Shown: positions 16,433 to 26,319, numbered from the stretch's first letter. The stretch is DNA of 64,000 bases from Oscillospiraceae bacterium (GCA_017465665.1 JAFTVU010000016.1:1-64000), one strand, 5' to 3'. The notes: generated from the sequence alone by a model not told the origin. A program made the numbers and translations.

Positions 16433-18373
16433 ATGATAAAAGTAACACTGGCAAACGGCGAGGTAAAGGAATTCGAATCCGCACTTCTTGCATTCGATGT
16501 GGCAAGAGAGACCGGCGACGCTAAAACAGCATGCCTCGCAGAGATCGACGGAAACGTATGCGATCTCCGTACAACTATCGACAAGGATTGTTCCGTTAAA
16601 TTCCTCACCTTTGAGGACGAGCAGGGCAAGCGCTGCTTCAACCACACCGCCTCCCACATTCTGGCTCAGGCAGTAAAGCGCCTGTATCCGAACACCAAGC
16701 TCGCGATCGGTCCCGCTATCGACAACGGATTTTACTATGATATCGATTTTGAAGAGCCCATCAACGCTGACGCACTCCCCAAGATCGAGGCTGAGATGAA
16801 GAAGATCGTCAAGGAAGCGATCAGACTTGAGCAGTTCACTATGGCTCCCGAAGAGGCTGTCAAGTATCTTGAGGAGCAGGGCGAGATATACAAGGTGGAG
16901 CTCTGTAAGGAGCACGCTGACAAGGGCGAGCCTATCAGCTTCTTCAGACAGGGTGATTTCACAGACCTGTGTGCAGGTCCTCACATGATGTCCACCTCCC
17001 CCATAAAGGCATTCAAGCTCACCTCCGCAACAGGCGCTTACTGGAGAGGCAGCGAAAAGAACAAGATGCTTACCCGTATCTACGGCACTGCATTCCCCAA
17101 CAAGGACGCTCTGAACGAGTATCTCACTGCTGTTGAGGAAGCAAAGAAGCGTGACCATAACAAGATCGGCCGCGAGCTGGAATACTTCACAACAGTTGAC
17201 TGCATCGGTCAGGGTCTGCCTATCCTGCTGCCCAAGGGCGCAAAGGTAATCCAGACTCTCCAGAGATGGGTAGAGGATACTGAGTACAAGCGCGGATATG
17301 TTCTCACCAAAACACCTTACATGGCTAAGCGTGAGCTTTATAAAATAAGCGGTCACTGGGATCACTACCGTGACGGTATGTTCATCCTCGGCGATCCCGA
17401 TGATGAAACAAAGGAGTGCTTCGCTCTCCGTCCTATGACCTGTCCGTTCCAGTATCAGGTATTTCTGAACAGACAGCGTTCCTACCGCGATCTGCCTATG
17501 CGTCTGGGCGAGACCTCCACACTGTTCCGTAACGAAGACAGCGGCGAGATGCACGGCCTTATCAGAGTAAGACAGTTCACTATCTCCGAGGGTCACCTTA
17601 TCCTCCGTCCCGAACAGCTTGAAGAAGAATTCAAGGGCTGTCTGGAACTTGCAAAGTACTGTCTCGAAACAGTAGGTATGCTTGAGGACTGCACATTCCG
17701 CTTCTCCCAGTGGGATCCCGCAAACCCCAAGAACAAGTACGAGGGTACAGCAGAGCAGTGGGAAACTGCACAGGCTACAATGAAGAAGATCCTCGATAAC
17801 CTCGGTGTTGAATACACCATTGGTATTGACGAGGCTGCTTTCTACGGTCCTAAGCTGGATATCCAGTACAAGAACGTATTAGGCAAGGAGGATACAATCG
17901 TTACAATCCAGATCGATATGCTGCTGGCTGAAAAGTTCGGCATGGAGTATGTTGACGTGGACGGCGCTAAGAAGAATCCTTATATCATCCACCGCACATC
18001 CCTCGGCTGCTATGAGAGGACTCTCGCATATCTGCTGGAGAAGTACGCAGGCGCACTGCCCCTGTGGATGGCTCCCGAGCAGGTGCGTATCCTGCCTATC
18101 ACAGACAGAGCAAAGGAATACGCAGAGAGCATCTCCGAAAAGCTTGAAAACATGGGCATCCGCACATCTGTGGATAACAGAAACGAGAAGATCGGCTGGA
18201 AGATCAGACAGGCTCAGATCGAAAAGATACCCTATTTCTTCATTGTCGGCGATAACGAGGTAGAGGCTAATACAGTTGCACTCCGCTCCCGCAAGGAGGG
18301 CGATCTCGGCGTATCTCCTCTGGACGAGGTAATTACCCGTATCATCACCGAAAACGCAGAAAAGACAAGATAA
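16433..18373 (+). CDS. thrS: Threonyl-tRNA synthetase
   Basis: ThrRS charges tRNA-Thr with threonine and edits mischarged serine. The 646-residue product has the full set of domains: an N-terminal TGS domain (1-62), the editing domain with the HxxxH site CFNHTASHILAQA near 70, a class II catalytic core with MTCPFQYQVF, the motif 2 loop and HRTSLGCYERTLAYLLEKY as motif 3, and the anticodon-binding domain starting VRILPITDRAKEYA. The ATG at 16433 has AGGAAAGG nine bases upstream; an in-frame ATG at 16424 is too close to that site. Confidence 0.96.
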   Translation: MIKVTLANGEVKEFESALLAFDVARETGDAKTACLAEIDGNVCDLRTTIDKDCSVKFLTFEDEQGKRCFNHTASHILAQAVKRLYPNTKLAIGPAIDNGFYYDIDFEEPINADALPKIEAEMKKIVKEAIRLEQFTMAPEEAVKYLEEQGEIYKVELCKEHADKGEPISFFRQGDFTDLCAGPHMMSTSPIKAFKLTSATGAYWRGSEKNKMLTRIYGTAFPNKDALNEYLTAVEEAKKRDHNKIGRELEYFTTVDCIGQGLPILLPKGAKVIQTLQRWVEDTEYKRGYVLTKTPYMAKRELYKISGHWDHYRDGMFILGDPDDETKECFALRPMTCPFQYQVFLNRQRSYRDLPMRLGETSTLFRNEDSGEMHGLIRVRQFTISEGHLILRPEQLEEEFKGCLELAKYCLETVGMLEDCTFRFSQWDPANPKNKYEGTAEQWETAQATMKKILDNLGVEYTIGIDEAAFYGPKLDIQYKNVLGKEDTIVTIQIDMLLAEKFGMEYVDVDGAKKNPYIIHRTSLGCYERTLAYLLEKYAGALPLWMAPEQVRILPITDRAKEYAESISEKLENMGIRTSVDNRNEKIGWKIRQAQIEKIPYFFIVGDNEVEANTVALRSRKEGDLGVSPLDEVITRIITENAEKTR

Positions 18374-18410
18374 CATCACACTACAATATTAACAGAAAGG
18401 TATGACCGAT

Positions 18411-18845
18411 ATGGCTAATCAGCTCACACAGGAAGAGATCAAGAATTTCAACAAGGCTCTGGAGGACAGGATCTCCGCAGCCGTTAAGGATCAGAGCAAG
18501 TGGAAGGATGTTCTTCCCGATCTTATGGATGCAGATGTATTTGTAGTTGCCCAGATGTCTGACAGAACAGACGCAAACGGCAACAAGATGCTCAATATCC
18601 TTTCTATGAAAAACGCAGAGGGTCAGCAGTGTATCCCGTTCTTCACATCCCCCAACAAGATGTCCGTGCTGGCTTCTCCTGACAGAAAGAGCTTCAACTG
18701 CATGAAGATGAAGACTGCTAAGCTGTTCCAGGCAGTAAAGGGCAAGCAGGCATTCCTTAACCCCGGCACTAACGATTGCTGCAAGATGTTCACTCCCTTT
18801 GAGATGAATCTTCTGGTAATGGAAAACGCAAACAAGAATAAGTAA
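18411..18845 (+). CDS. SseB-family protein
   Basis: The 144-residue product matches the SseB N-terminal domain: a helical start, then DADVFVVAQMS, NILSMKNAEGQQCIPFFTSPNKM, and a C-terminal half with LNPGTNDCCKMFTPFEMNLL. SseB-domain proteins are common, and their role outside type III secretion is unknown. The ATG at 18411 is preceded by GAAAGG at ten bases; an ATG at 18402 abuts that site. It follows thrS by 37 bases, probably in the same transcript. Confidence 0.8.
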   Translation: MANQLTQEEIKNFNKALEDRISAAVKDQSKWKDVLPDLMDADVFVVAQMSDRTDANGNKMLNILSMKNAEGQQCIPFFTSPNKMSVLASPDRKSFNCMKMKTAKLFQAVKGKQAFLNPGTNDCCKMFTPFEMNLLVMENANKNK

Positions 18846-18852
18846 AATGCTC

Positions 18853-18878
18853 ATCCGCAGGTCAGACGGCCTGCGGAT
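18853..18878 (+). other. Intercistronic hairpin
   Basis: Nine-bp stem ATCCGCAGG/CCTGCGGAT (18853-18861 with 18870-18878) between the SseB-like gene and the lipoprotein gene. There is no T-run, so at most it is a weak terminator or an mRNA-stability element. Confidence 0.5.
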
Positions 18879-18906
18879 ACATTTGTACAGGAAAGGTTGG
18901 TACGAT

Positions 18907-19437
18907 ATGAAAAAAATAATAGCAGCCGCACTGGCTGCCGCTGCAATGCTGTCTGTTACAGGCTGTGCCGATGGGCTCAGCAATGTCTCCACTTTCATTG
19001 AAGCAGGTGGCAGGGATTACGGTGATACAATAATCAACAAGATAGGCGAGGCACAGCGCAATACATTTTTCTTCACCACTGTAAATGAGGTCAACTTCAC
19101 AAATGAGGTGGGCGATTATTATCTGGATGACGGCTATGAGTTCGTATGCGTGGATGTTACAGTTAAGAACTGCTATAATCAGATCATCCCCATGGGCTAC
19201 AGCGATTTCTATATCAGATGGGGAGAGGGCGATGAAAACTGGGATGTCCCTGCATATTATGACGACCTCGCTGATGACGCCTATGAATACTCCTTTGAGC
19301 TTGCCGTAGGCGAGGACTACACAGGTGTTCTTTACTTCGTAGTGCCCACAGAGCGCGATGATAAGCTTCAGCTCATATACGAGGAGCTGTATGAGGATGA
19401 TTTCGTCGGCAGCACATACATTATAGAACTGGAATGA
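18907..19437 (+). CDS. Predicted lipoprotein, DUF4352-like
   Basis: The 176-residue product has a lipoprotein signal MKKIIAAALAAAAMLSVTGC (Cys20). An acidic beta-rich domain follows, with DGYEFVCVDVTVKNCYNQIIPMG, as in the immunoglobulin-like DUF4352 fold found on many Firmicute surface lipoproteins. Function is unknown. The start at 18907 is preceded by GGAAAGG. It ends directly before a strong terminator. Confidence 0.72.
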   Translation: MKKIIAAALAAAAMLSVTGCADGLSNVSTFIEAGGRDYGDTIINKIGEAQRNTFFFTTVNEVNFTNEVGDYYLDDGYEFVCVDVTVKNCYNQIIPMGYSDFYIRWGEGDENWDVPAYYDDLADDAYEYSFELAVGEDYTGVLYFVVPTERDDKLQLIYEELYEDDFVGSTYIIELE

Positions 19438-19454
19438 CCGACAAAATACAGCAA

Positions 19455-19489
19455 AGCCGCCCGAAATATTTCGGACGGCTTGTTTTTTT
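19455..19489. terminator. Terminator between convergent lipoprotein and cheB
   Basis: Stem AGCCG.CCGAAAT/ATTTCGG.CGGCT (19455-19480) followed by TGTTTTTTT on plus. On minus the T content is weaker. Confidence 0.8.
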
Positions 19490-20588
19490 ATCTCAGCTTG
19501 TCAATAATTATATCCGCGATACGGTAGAGCGGCGCCTGTACGCAGACAGCGCCCATCTTATATGCCTCCATAGGCATACCGTAGACAACGCAGGTCTCCT
19601 TATCCTGACCGACTGTAAATGCTCCTGCATTTTTCATCTTCAGCAGACCCTCTGCACCGTCACGTCCCATTCCTGTAAGTATCGCACCGATGGCATTATC
19701 CTTTGCGACCTCTGCCACGCTGCTGAACATAACGTCAACAGATGGGCAGTGTCCCGATACCTTATCACCCGTCTTAGAGGTGACGTAATATCCTCGTGTA
19801 TCCTTGCAAAGACGCAGATGGTGCTCTCCCGCGCCGATTATCACAAGTCCCTGACGAAGCCTGTCGCCGTCCTCCGCTTCCTTTACCGAAACTCGACAGG
19901 AACGGTCAAGCCTCTCGGAATAAAGCTTTGTAAAGCCTGCTGGCATATGCTGTACAACTATAACAGGCGGCATATCCTCGGGGAAGCTGCGGATAACCTG
20001 TTCCAGTGCCTCTGTACCGCCTGTAGACGCGCCCAGCGCTATCACCACATCGCTCCTGCGTATTACTTTGCCCGAAGCAGGGGAGGAAGCAGAGGCGTCC
20101 GCGGCTCTGCCAAGCGGCGATATGCCCGTATCTATCTTCATCTCAGGGATATCGGCAGCCTTAGGCATTCCCTCACCTTTGGCAATGCGGCTGAGATTGC
20201 TCCTGGAATACGCTCTCTTTATTGAGCCGCACAGGGTCTCAGCAAACCTCTGCATATCTGAATTTGTTCTTGTAAGCGGCTTTGCTATGAACTGTACCGC
20301 GCCTGCCTCTACCGCTTCCATCCTGCGATCCTCGCAGGATGATACTACGATAGTAGGTATATTGTTCTGCGGATGGAGCTTCCTCAGGAAAGCTATGCCG
20401 TCCATTTTCGGCATTTCGATATCCAGCGTCATAACATCGGGCGAGAACTTCTGTATCATATCCCTCGCCGCATAAGCGTCACCTGCCGTGCCAATGACCT
20501 CTATCTGATCGTCCTGACGGATATAACGCGCCAGCACCTCTCGGAAAAGGATAGAGTCATCCACCACCAGCAGCTTGATTCTCTTCAT
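19488..20588 (-). CDS. cheB: Chemotaxis protein-glutamate methylesterase CheB
   Basis: CheB demethylates receptor glutamates (and deamidates glutamines) when phosphorylated by CheA. The 366-residue product has an N-terminal receiver domain with Asp10/Asp11 and phospho-acceptor Asp56 in TLDIEMPKMDG. A linker leads to the methylesterase domain with the catalytic Ser in GASTGGTEAL, His in VVQHMPAGFT, and Asp in GMGRDGAEGL. The start at 20588 has CAGGAG upstream and gives the canonical MKRIKLLVVDDS. It is last in cheA-cheW-cheR-cheB. The cheR-cheB gap of 90 bases holds an inverted repeat GCCGCACA/TGTGCGGC without a T-run. Confidence 0.95.
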   Translation of the reverse strand: MKRIKLLVVDDSILFREVLARYIRQDDQIEVIGTAGDAYAARDMIQKFSPDVMTLDIEMPKMDGIAFLRKLHPQNNIPTIVVSSCEDRRMEAVEAGAVQFIAKPLTRTNSDMQRFAETLCGSIKRAYSRSNLSRIAKGEGMPKAADIPEMKIDTGISPLGRAADASASSPASGKVIRRSDVVIALGASTGGTEALEQVIRSFPEDMPPVIVVQHMPAGFTKLYSERLDRSCRVSVKEAEDGDRLRQGLVIIGAGEHHLRLCKDTRGYYVTSKTGDKVSGHCPSVDVMFSSVAEVAKDNAIGAILTGMGRDGAEGLLKMKNAGAFTVGQDKETCVVYGMPMEAYKMGAVCVQAPLYRIADIIIDKLR

Positions 20589-20678
20589 AGACTGCTCCTG
20601 TAAGATCATAATAGTACCGCCGCACATTCACCTGTTATAACAGCTGCATTGTGCGGCAGAGCTTTGTTATTCTTCAGC

Positions 20679-21497
20679 TTAAAGCGGCTTTCTGTATACC
20701 GCAGGCTTGATGTATTCAAACTTCGTTTCGGTACGGGAAATGCTCTCCGCATGACCGATATACAGATATCCGCCGGGCTTGAGCACATCATAGAAACGAT
20801 TTACCAGCGCCGTTTTTGTGGGCTGATCGAAATAGATCATAACATTACGGCAGAAGATAAGGTCAAACGGACGCGCTGCAAAGGTCTTGGGCATGGGATC
20901 CATCAGATTAAAGGGCTTGAATATGATCTCATCCTTTATCTGCTGGCATATCTCATACTTATCCTCACCCACAGGCTTGAAGTATTTGTTCTTCCATTCA
21001 GGACTAAGGCCCTTCATGCCCTCTGCATTGTATATGCCGAGCTTTGCCTTGTCCATTACGCTGTGCGAGATATCCGTGGCAAGTATGCGCGTATCCCAGC
21101 GGGATTTGTCCTTGCCGAAATACTCGTTAAGCAGCATAGCTGTTGTATAGCATTCCTCTCCCGAAGAACAGCCCGCGCTCCAGATACGAAGCTCGTTGTT
21201 CTTTACTGTTTTGACAAGATAGGGGAGGATCACTTCCTTGAGGTAAGTATAATGCTCAGGCTCACGCATAAAGAATGTATGATTTGTAGTGAGCTTATTA
21301 AGTATAGTAGTTACCTCTGCACCGGAAGTATCAGCCATCACCGCATCAAGATATTCAGTATATGTCTTGAAGCCGCGGTCTCTCAGCATATTGCTGAGTC
21401 TGCCTTGTATAAGCACGCGCTTTGCGGAAAGATTGATTCCGTAATTGTCGTGCATGAACGCAACCAGCCGTTCAAATTCGCGGTCGGTCAATTCCAT
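20679..21497 (-). CDS. cheR: Chemotaxis receptor methyltransferase CheR
   Basis: CheR transfers methyl groups from S-adenosylmethionine to receptor glutamates. The 272-residue product has the helical CheR N-domain (1-75), the SAM-binding motif IWSAGCSSGEECYTTAMLL, and the motif FDLIFCRNVMIYFD. The C-terminal GGYLYIGHAES is typical. It begins three bases after cheW ends and should be translated with it. Confidence 0.95.
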   Translation of the reverse strand: MELTDREFERLVAFMHDNYGINLSAKRVLIQGRLSNMLRDRGFKTYTEYLDAVMADTSGAEVTTILNKLTTNHTFFMREPEHYTYLKEVILPYLVKTVKNNELRIWSAGCSSGEECYTTAMLLNEYFGKDKSRWDTRILATDISHSVMDKAKLGIYNAEGMKGLSPEWKNKYFKPVGEDKYEICQQIKDEIIFKPFNLMDPMPKTFAARPFDLIFCRNVMIYFDQPTKTALVNRFYDVLKPGGYLYIGHAESISRTETKFEYIKPAVYRKPL

Positions 21498-21500
21498 GTA

Positions 21501-22001
21501 TTACACCTCGTCTCCGAGCAGCTTCTCTACATCAAGTATCAGCTTTACGATATCGCCTGAGCGGATCATATACTGGATAAAGGAGCTGGTATTTACATTG
21601 CGTGCCTCGGGAGTAGCAGAGATATCACCCGAATGAATATCTTCAACATCCGCTACTCTGTCAACGATGATACCAACGGAATCGTCATCAACAGTAACGA
21701 TGATGATGCAGGTCCTGCTGGTATAAGGGATCTCGGGCTTGCCAAAACGTGTTCTGATATCAACGATCGGAACTACCTTGCTTCGTACATTGATGAAACC
21801 CTTTATGTAAGCGGGAACGTGGGGTATCTTTGTGATATGCTGCATTTCAATGATCTCAAGAACGTTTTGTATCTCGATACCGTAGATCTGATCGCCGATG
21901 TGGAATGTCATTACCTTGCCGAGGATACGGTTTTCGGCGGAGACTTTTTTATCGCTGGACTGCTGCCTTGCAACAGCCTCCTTGATTACATCATTAGTCA
22001 T
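21501..22001 (-). CDS. cheW: Chemotaxis coupling protein CheW
   Basis: CheW links receptors to CheA in the signalling array. The 166-residue product has an unusual charged N-terminal extension (about 20 residues, EAVARQQSSDKKVSAENR) before the beta-barrel core MTFHIGDQIYGIEIQNVLEIIE. KGFINVRSKVVPIVDIRTRFG, the receptor/CheA contact segment, is intact. It lies 15 bases after cheA. Confidence 0.94.
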   Translation of the reverse strand: MTNDVIKEAVARQQSSDKKVSAENRILGKVMTFHIGDQIYGIEIQNVLEIIEMQHITKIPHVPAYIKGFINVRSKVVPIVDIRTRFGKPEIPYTSRTCIIIVTVDDDSVGIIVDRVADVEDIHSGDISATPEARNVNTSSFIQYMIRSGDIVKLILDVEKLLGDEV

Positions 22002-22016
22002 GTTAGTTTCTCCTCC

Positions 22017-24143
22017 TTAACCGATAAGTGTATTGGTGTCTATAATAAGCGAAATGCTGCCGTCACCCATGATGGTACAGCCCGACAGACCCTCGCTCTT
22101 TATCTTGTATCTTGCAAGATACTTCGGGAACGGCTTTACTACTACCTGCTGCTCACCGATGAGCTTATCAGCAAAGATACACATGCTCTTGTTATCGGTC
22201 TCCACCAGAAGCAGGATACCGTCCACAAGATCTGTTACCTCTGTTTCAATGCCGAACTTCTCATGCAGTCTGAGTATCGGATAGCATACGCCGCGGATCA
22301 TTATCATCTCATTGTTGTCAGTATCGTTGAGGAACTGGCTGGGATCAGCCTTGAAGCTCTCACGGATAGTGGAGATCGGTACAGTGAATACCAGATCGCC
22401 GCAGGTGATCTCCATACCATCAATGATAGCCAGTGTCAGCGGGATCTTGATGATAAAGGAAGTTCCCTGACCCTTCTTACTGTCAACTACGATAGTACCG
22501 CCGCACTTCTCAACGTTTGCCTTAACAACGTCCATACCAACGCCTCTGCCGCTGAACTCGGTTACCTGCTCGTTGGTGGAGAAGCCGGGCAGCAGGATAA
22601 GATTCTGGATCTCCTTTTCGGAGTATTCGCTCTCAGGCTTTGTAAGGATGCCCTGCTTTCTTGCCTTAGCAAGTATCTTCTCGGGATCGATTCCTGCACC
22701 GTCATCCTGAACAGTAATGATGACCTCGCCGGAAGCGTTCTGAGCAGAAAGTCTCAGAGTGCCCTTTTCGGGCTTGCCTGCATTTATTCTGTCCTGAACA
22801 TCGTCCTCGATGCCGTGGTCCATACAGTTACGTACAAGGTGCATCAGCGGATCCTGTAAGCTGTCCACGATGGACTTATCGATCTCGGTCTCTTCGCCCT
22901 CGATAACGAACTCAACGTCCTTGCCGAGCTTCTTACGCATATCGCGTACGATTCTGTTCATCTTCTGGAATACGCCTGCGAGAGGAACCATTCGGATGGA
23001 CATTACGGTATCCTGAAGCTCACTTGTAAGCTTGCGGAGCTGTCTTGCAGCCTTGTTGAAGCTCTCCAGCTCCAGGCCCTCAAGATCGGGGTTGGATATT
23101 ACCATGGATTCTGTGGTGATGATCTCACCTACGATATCATGCAGAGCGTCCAGCTTTGCAAGGTTTACGCTGATAAGGTTCTGCTTCTGCATACCGCTTG
23201 CAGCCTGTGCCTTTTCTACAGCAGCCTGTGCCTTTTCCGCAGCGGACGGCTCCTTTTTCTCCTCTGCAGGAGCGGCAGGAGCGGGAGCAGCAGCCACAGG
23301 AGCAGGGGCAGGAGCAGCAGAGGACGCAGCTTTGGGCTCGGGCGGAAGCTCAGCAGCAGGCGCAGCAGCCGCAGCAGCCGCAGCAGCCTGAACCACCTCA
23401 TAGGACTGAACATTCAGTGCATTCTCTATCTGTCTTAAAACAAAGTCTACATTATCCAAGGGCTTGAATGTAATGAGGAAGCCCTGTTCAATAATGACCT
23501 TGGACGTCTCGGGATTCGTCTCAACATCGGCAGGTGTGAAATCCAGATAATCACACTCATCCTTGATGGTGTTGATAAGGAGGAACGCACGCAGATTTTC
23601 CATCTGGCAGCCATCCTCAAAGAATACTCTTACAGTCGTCTTATCTGCATCTACACTGTTTACAGCAGCAGGTGCAGCAGCGGCAGCACCGCCTGCAGCG
23701 GGAGCAGCCTCGCCAGTGGTCTCACCCAGAAGAGTATCTCTGCCTTTTAACAGCTTGTTGATGAGATCAGAGAAATCCATGCTCTCATACTCGCCGTCAT
23801 TATGGTTCTGAATAGCCTCGATCTGAGCCTTGTAAGAGTCGGACACCTGGAATACCAGATCGTAAACAAAGCTTACATCGGTGATGACATCGGGATTTTC
23901 TCTGATAACAAAGAACATATCCTCTGCCTTATGAGCAAGTACAGAAAGATTTTCAAAGCCCATCATCGCGGAAGAGCCCTTGATGGTGTGCATTATACGG
24001 AAGATCTCCTTGATGTCCTCGTTGTCAAAAACGTTGGCCTGCTCAGTCCTGAGCAGTATCTCGTCCAGCTGCTCAAGAAGAGAGTTGGTCTCAAAGAAGT
24101 ACATGTCAAGCATAGCTTCCATGCCGGGTTCGATTCTTGCCAT
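22017..24143 (-). CDS. cheA: Chemotaxis histidine kinase CheA
   Basis: CheA autophosphorylates in response to receptor state and passes phosphate to CheY and CheB. The 708-residue product has a P1 Hpt domain with His52 in IMHTIKGSSAMMGF, and a CheY-binding-like P2 region (about 170-250). An Ala/Pro-rich linker (about 255-320) leads to the P3 dimerisation helices. The ATPase motifs NCMDHGIED, DDGAGIDPEKI and GRGVGMDVV follow, then a C-terminal CheW-like P5 domain. The start at 24143 has GAAAGGA upstream. It is first in a four-gene minus-strand operon. No cheY is in the window. Confidence 0.96.
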   Translation of the reverse strand: MARIEPGMEAMLDMYFFETNSLLEQLDEILLRTEQANVFDNEDIKEIFRIMHTIKGSSAMMGFENLSVLAHKAEDMFFVIRENPDVITDVSFVYDLVFQVSDSYKAQIEAIQNHNDGEYESMDFSDLINKLLKGRDTLLGETTGEAAPAAGGAAAAAPAAVNSVDADKTTVRVFFEDGCQMENLRAFLLINTIKDECDYLDFTPADVETNPETSKVIIEQGFLITFKPLDNVDFVLRQIENALNVQSYEVVQAAAAAAAAAPAAELPPEPKAASSAAPAPAPVAAAPAPAAPAEEKKEPSAAEKAQAAVEKAQAASGMQKQNLISVNLAKLDALHDIVGEIITTESMVISNPDLEGLELESFNKAARQLRKLTSELQDTVMSIRMVPLAGVFQKMNRIVRDMRKKLGKDVEFVIEGEETEIDKSIVDSLQDPLMHLVRNCMDHGIEDDVQDRINAGKPEKGTLRLSAQNASGEVIITVQDDGAGIDPEKILAKARKQGILTKPESEYSEKEIQNLILLPGFSTNEQVTEFSGRGVGMDVVKANVEKCGGTIVVDSKKGQGTSFIIKIPLTLAIIDGMEITCGDLVFTVPISTIRESFKADPSQFLNDTDNNEMIMIRGVCYPILRLHEKFGIETEVTDLVDGILLLVETDNKSMCIFADKLIGEQQVVVKPFPKYLARYKIKSEGLSGCTIMGDGSISLIIDTNTLIG

Positions 24144-24243
24144 AAAAAACAGTCCTTTCCGATGTGCGTTCACGCACAAATTCCATTATTTTATTTTGCT
24201 AAGAAAAAAATTTTTAAAAATACTTTATTATTCTGCGGATTTA

Positions 24244-24252
24244 TGCTACAAT
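24244..24252 (+). promoter_or_regulatory. Extended -10 promoter of the FliK-like gene
   Basis: TGC directly followed by TACAAT (24247-24252), 33 bases before the ATG. No convincing -35 is seen; extended -10 promoters tolerate this. Confidence 0.5.
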
Positions 24253-24285
24253 ATTAGCAGACACTACTTGAAAAGGAGTGAGCCG

Positions 24286-26307
24286 ATGGCACAGATACCG
24301 CAGATAAATAATCCTATCACCGCTAAAAATTATAATTACAGCTCCCGTCCTATGGACGCAAATACCGAGCCTTTCGACATCGTCCGTCTGACAGGTGTAG
24401 GCGGAGCAGGCGGCTCTTCCGATGCAGGAGCACGCTCCAAGCTCGAAATGGGCAACCGCGAGCTTATCCCGCTTTCTGTACAGGTAGCCAAGGATCCTAC
24501 TCTTGCCGTTGAGACCCTGAAAGACCTGCTGAATGTCGAGGTGCTCAATCAGGCGCTCATCACAGGTCATACCGAGCTTTACGGAAAGCTGGAGGACCTT
24601 GCGAGAGATCTTTACGTCACTCCCGAACAGCTGGTGGAGGAGATCCAGAACCAGGAGCAGCAGAACACGATGTTCAGCGGCCATGAGTTCTATGACGTTC
24701 TCCGCGATGTGGCTAAGACCACTACCGATCCGACGACAAAGGAGATCATCGGCAATCTGCTGAAATCTCTCAACTTCGCCCAGAACAAGAACGAGATACT
24801 CGGTGCCCTGAGAGCGAACATGAAGTTCCTTTCCGAATACTTCTCACCGAATGAGAAGCTTTCGGCAAAGCTGATGAACCTTTCCCAGCAGTGGGGAGCA
24901 GATGACGCGGAGCAGTTCTTCGATTATCTCAAGGGAGAGACGCTCACGATACTGAAAGATGTAAGCGGAAGCCTCCTTAACGATGATAAGACTCAGATGC
25001 TGATACCTCTTATCATCCATAATCTTTCGAGGTACAACAACAGTCCGTACATGTGCAAGGAATACTTCAATCTGCTGCTTTCACAGACCGCTTCGGGTAC
25101 GCTGAGAGAATCACTGAAGAACTCCTTCAACAGACTATACTCCGCTCTGTTCGGAAAACAGGATGTAAATAAACCCAACCAGAGTGCAAATTCTGCTAAT
25201 CAGAGTATCAATACTCCTCACCAGAACACAAACACTCCTAACGGTGAAACACCTTTAGATAATTATACTACAAATCTTCCACAAAATCAACCTCTTTCGG
25301 GCAATTCAACCATAAAAAATTCAAATAAAATGGCTCCTGAAAACGATATTCAGCAGATTGTTGAAACAGAGGGCGAGGAATTTGTAGAAAATAACGAAGA
25401 AGAGTTCGCTGATGAGCTTACAGGCTATAACAAATTCCTGTTTGAGAGCATGAGCGAGAAGAGTTTTATGCCTCTTCTCAAGCACAGCGGCTATAATATC
25501 GAGCATCTTCTTGCCGCTTATGCCCGCGGAAAGACAACAGGAATGGAAACTCTGGAGCGCCTTGTGGAGGGTCTGTTCGTTCACGATGAGACAGGCGAGC
25601 AGTTTGAAGCATTCCTGCAGGATTTCTCCAAGGTACATACCGTGCAGGAGGCAATAGACAAGCTCAACGAGCTGCTGCGTTCCATGCCTGATATCCCTGT
25701 TAGAGAACGTCTGTACGGCGCGTTTGTGGATGTCATCGAGCAGATGGCTCTGAAAAATGAGCTGCCGCAGCACGGTGTTCGTCCGCCCGTAAGCTCTACA
25801 CTGGACAGCCTGACGGAGTTTATTCAGGAAAATATCAACCATCCTGCACTTAAATCTCTGGACAGCTTCAACGCAACAAACCTGCTGCAGAGCCTGCTGA
25901 ATGCGCCCGGCGTGTTTACTCCTTTGGCACACTATATTCTGCCGCTGGATGTGGATGGCACAAAGGCTTTCGGAGAGCTGTGGGTAGATAACGATGAAAA
26001 CAATCCCAACAATACTCCGGGAACTCAGAGAAACTATCATCTCTTCCTCACGTTTGATGTGGAGAGCATCGGCAGATTTGAGCTGGATATGTACGCACTC
26101 GGAGAGGATGTGAACCTCGCGCTGCTGTATCCGCCCAGATTCGAAAAGCAGATAGAGCCTATGAAAGACCGCGTTAACAAGATAATCCGCAATATCGGCT
26201 ACAATGCCCGCACCTTTGAGACCGCGCCGCTTAAAGCACCTCACAATCTTACGGAAATATTCCCAAAGATACTGGATAAGCGCACCACTCTCAACACTCG
26301 AGTATAA
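24286..26307 (+). CDS. Large protein with FliK-like C-terminal domain
   Basis: The 673-residue soluble product has a mostly helical N-terminal part (about 50-295). An Asn/Gln/Ser/Thr-rich linker (about 295-350, with repeats like NQSANSANQSINTPHQN) and a second helical part (about 360-540) follow. The C-terminal domain contains LPLDVDGTKAFGELWVD, HLFLTFDVESIGRFELDMY and MKDRVNKIIRNIGYNA. That tail resembles the FliK hook-length control C-domain, which sets FlhB export specificity. The next gene is an FlhB C-domain homologue, as in the B. subtilis ylqG-ylqH pair. The start at 24286 has AAAAGGAG. Assignment is inferred. Confidence 0.6.
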   Translation: MAQIPQINNPITAKNYNYSSRPMDANTEPFDIVRLTGVGGAGGSSDAGARSKLEMGNRELIPLSVQVAKDPTLAVETLKDLLNVEVLNQALITGHTELYGKLEDLARDLYVTPEQLVEEIQNQEQQNTMFSGHEFYDVLRDVAKTTTDPTTKEIIGNLLKSLNFAQNKNEILGALRANMKFLSEYFSPNEKLSAKLMNLSQQWGADDAEQFFDYLKGETLTILKDVSGSLLNDDKTQMLIPLIIHNLSRYNNSPYMCKEYFNLLLSQTASGTLRESLKNSFNRLYSALFGKQDVNKPNQSANSANQSINTPHQNTNTPNGETPLDNYTTNLPQNQPLSGNSTIKNSNKMAPENDIQQIVETEGEEFVENNEEEFADELTGYNKFLFESMSEKSFMPLLKHSGYNIEHLLAAYARGKTTGMETLERLVEGLFVHDETGEQFEAFLQDFSKVHTVQEAIDKLNELLRSMPDIPVRERLYGAFVDVIEQMALKNELPQHGVRPPVSSTLDSLTEFIQENINHPALKSLDSFNATNLLQSLLNAPGVFTPLAHYILPLDVDGTKAFGELWVDNDENNPNNTPGTQRNYHLFLTFDVESIGRFELDMYALGEDVNLALLYPPRFEKQIEPMKDRVNKIIRNIGYNARTFETAPLKAPHNLTEIFPKILDKRTTLNTRV

Positions 26308-26319
26308 GGAGGATGAAAT

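Noticed and set aside
20589..20678. Terminator between cheR and cheB
   Set aside because: There is an inverted repeat GCCGCACA/TGTGCGGC with an inner CTGTTATAACAG dyad but no T-run, so it was not called a terminator.
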